Below are positions 62,967 through 64,000 of a DNA stretch of 64,000 nucleotides, in pieces. The DNA is from Microbacterium maritypicum. Lineage in GTDB: Bacteria; Actinomycetota; Actinomycetes; Actinomycetales; Microbacteriaceae. The first letter of the stretch is position 1. Each line of letters opens with the position of its first letter. Location: positions 1,302,001 to 1,366,000 of the forward strand of contig NZ_WAAQ01000001.1 of NCBI RefSeq assembly GCF_008868125.1. The letters run 5' to 3'. The notes below the pieces were generated by a model. It saw nothing but the letters and a program-made list of their open reading frames with translations, did no database searches and was not told where the DNA came from. The translations under genes were made by a program, and so were the position numbers.

Positions 62967-63461
62967 ATGGCAGAGACGACCTCGCGCACTCTCGGCGAAC
63001 ACCACTATGCGCTCACCGCGACGTGGACCGGCAATACCGGCACCGGAACCACCGGCTACCGTGACTACCGCCGAGACGTGACGATCGAGGTCGGCGGAAA
63101 GCCCGATCTGCTCGCCTCAGCGGACAAGCCCTTTCGCGGTGACCCCTCACGATGGAATCCGGAAGACCTTCTGCTGGCATCCCTCTCCGAGTGTCACCTG
63201 CTGTCGTACCTGCACGCGTGTGTCACTGCCGGCGTCGTCGTGGTGTCCTACCGTGACCGCGCGAGCGGAGTGATGCGCGAAGACGGCGCAGGCGGCGGCG
63301 CGTTCGTGGAGGTGCTGCTGCGCCCAGAGGTCGTCGTCGCCGAGGCTTCGATGATCGAGGCCGCCGAGCGCGCGCACGCCCAGGCGAACGAGTGGTGTTT
63401 CATCGCGAATTCGATGAACTTCCCGGTGCGTCACCAGGCGACGGTCAGCGCTCTCGCCTGA
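62967..63461 (+). CDS. OsmC-family peroxiredoxin-like protein
   Basis: A 164-residue OsmC/Ohr-superfamily protein. The first Cys is in LLLASLSECHLLSYL (near 75) and the second in NEWCFIANSMNFP (near 143). The gene keeps the two-Cys pattern needed for reduction of organic hydroperoxides, though sequence around the sites is nearer the OsmC than the Ohr branch. ATG 62967 has GGAGGAG upstream. A 22-bp direct repeat begins over its stop codon. Confidence 0.87.
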   Translation: MAETTSRTLGEHHYALTATWTGNTGTGTTGYRDYRRDVTIEVGGKPDLLASADKPFRGDPSRWNPEDLLLASLSECHLLSYLHACVTAGVVVVSYRDRASGVMREDGAGGGAFVEVLLRPEVVVAEASMIEAAERAHAQANEWCFIANSMNFPVRHQATVSALA

Positions 63462-63507
63462 CCACGCGCTCGCACCTGGCCACGGGCTCTCGCCTGACCA
63501 CGCGCTC
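63450..63507. repeat. 22-bp direct repeat spanning the OsmC stop
   Basis: GCTCTCGCCTGACCACGCGC plus TC occurs at 63450-63471 and again at 63486-63507, 36 bp apart. The first copy includes the last codons and TGA of the OsmC-family gene. It looks like a short local duplication; no function is seen. Confidence 0.8.
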
Positions 63508-63515
63508 TCGCCGCG

Positions 63516-64000
63516 TCAGCGACGTTCGTGCGGCAGAGCCTGCTTGATCTTCTCGATCGTGCCCTGCGCAGGTGCCTCGTTGTACGCGCCCGCGAGCTCC
63601 TGGCCGGAGAGCCCGTGGATCGCGGCCATGATCTGATCCGTTGCGAGTCGACGCGCCCGTCCGCTGGTCGCCGGGCCGTGCGGGGAAAGGTCGAGCGGTT
63701 CGCCGAAGCGCACCGTGATGCGCTCCTTGAGCGTGGGCATCTTCGCCCCCACCGGCATCACCTTGTCGGTGCCGATCAGACCGACCGGGACCACGGGTGC
63801 GCCGGTCTGGAGCGCGAGGAACGCGACGCCCGTGCGGCCCTTGTACAGCCGGCCGTCGGTGGAGCGGGTGCCCTCCGGGTACAGCGCTACGGCGAGTCCC
63901 TCGTCGAGGAGCTGGCGTTGCAGGTCGAGGGCATCCAGGGCGGCCTGTCCGGCGCCGCGGCGCACCGGAATCGCACCGATCGACTCGAAGAACGTCTTGC
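63516..64000 (-). CDS. Lysophospholipid acyltransferase (PlsC-type), C-terminal part
   Basis: About 160 C-terminal residues of a 1-acylglycerol-3-phosphate acyltransferase-like protein; the 5' end lies beyond the window. The frame begins in KTFFESIGAIPVRRG, part of the conserved second block, and then shows ALYPEGTRSTDGRLY, the EGTR motif that binds the phosphate, and GAPVVPVGLIGT. The catalytic HxxxxD motif is outside the window. It acts at the membrane in phospholipid synthesis. Confidence 0.88.
   Translation of the reverse strand, partial: KTFFESIGAIPVRRGAGQAALDALDLQRQLLDEGLAVALYPEGTRSTDGRLYKGRTGVAFLALQTGAPVVPVGLIGTDKVMPVGAKMPTLKERITVRFGEPLDLSPHGPATSGRARRLATDQIMAAIHGLSGQELAGAYNEAPAQGTIEKIKQALPHERR

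Overview
The window is a GC-rich actinobacterial chromosome segment. It most likely comes from Microbacterium or a close Microbacteriaceae relative. The reasons are the F1Fo ATP synthase locus preceded by a WecA/TagO-type transferase, Rho with a long Ala/Pro/Glu/Arg-rich N-terminal extension, a very short epsilon subunit, and many genes whose start codon lies 6-9 nt after a TANNNT box. The genus is an inference. Nothing here is a complete phage, plasmid or CRISPR locus.

Layout. 1-2.0 kb: DUF6325-like, SHOCT and multi-pass membrane proteins. 2.1-15.3 kb: a metal, acid and redox block. It holds a CopB-type copper ATPase with a His-rich head, glutamate decarboxylase with its antiporter, a TPC-type (P1B-5-like) metal ATPase, a ferric-reductase-like membrane flavoprotein with an FMN-binding protein and ApbE, a two-component system and NhaA. 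15.5-17.2 kb: a drug-efflux MFS pump with a MarR-type operator over its probable promoter. 17.2-24.0 kb: an RpiR/SIS regulator followed by a tight operon of a PtpB-like phosphatase, a metallophosphoesterase, an AfuABC/Fbp-like ABC importer and a histidine phosphatase. I read this as an uptake-and-dephosphorylation system for an unknown organophosphate, and it is the most interesting locus in the window. 24.1-31.0 kb: tRNA-Arg(CCG), an SGNH hydrolase, argS, an LmeA-like protein, a TetR regulator between two alpha/beta hydrolases with a perfect 11-bp inverted-repeat operator, and a YihY-type membrane protein.

31.1-38.0 kb: lysA-hom-thrB, then rho and prfA. 38.0-45.8 kb: genes that separate prfA from prmC. 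They are a CitA/CitB-like two-component system, a CitMHS citrate transporter, a small holin-like membrane protein, a decayed IS5-family element carrying a MepB-family gene and an unknown gene, and cysE-cysK. 45.9-56.2 kb: prmC, the Sua5/TsaC-type gene, the WecA-like gene, a small AtpI-like membrane protein, and atpBEFHAGDC ending in a strong terminator. 56.2-64.0 kb: yaaA, a DUF5684-like protein, an aldo/keto reductase remnant, a PP2C phosphatase followed by an orphan EccC/FtsK-type ATPase, asparaginase, an OsmC-family protein and a truncated PlsC-type acyltransferase.

The backbone is housekeeping: amino-acid synthesis, translation termination and ATP synthesis. The accessory material is concentrated in the first 30 kb and in the prfA-prmC gap.
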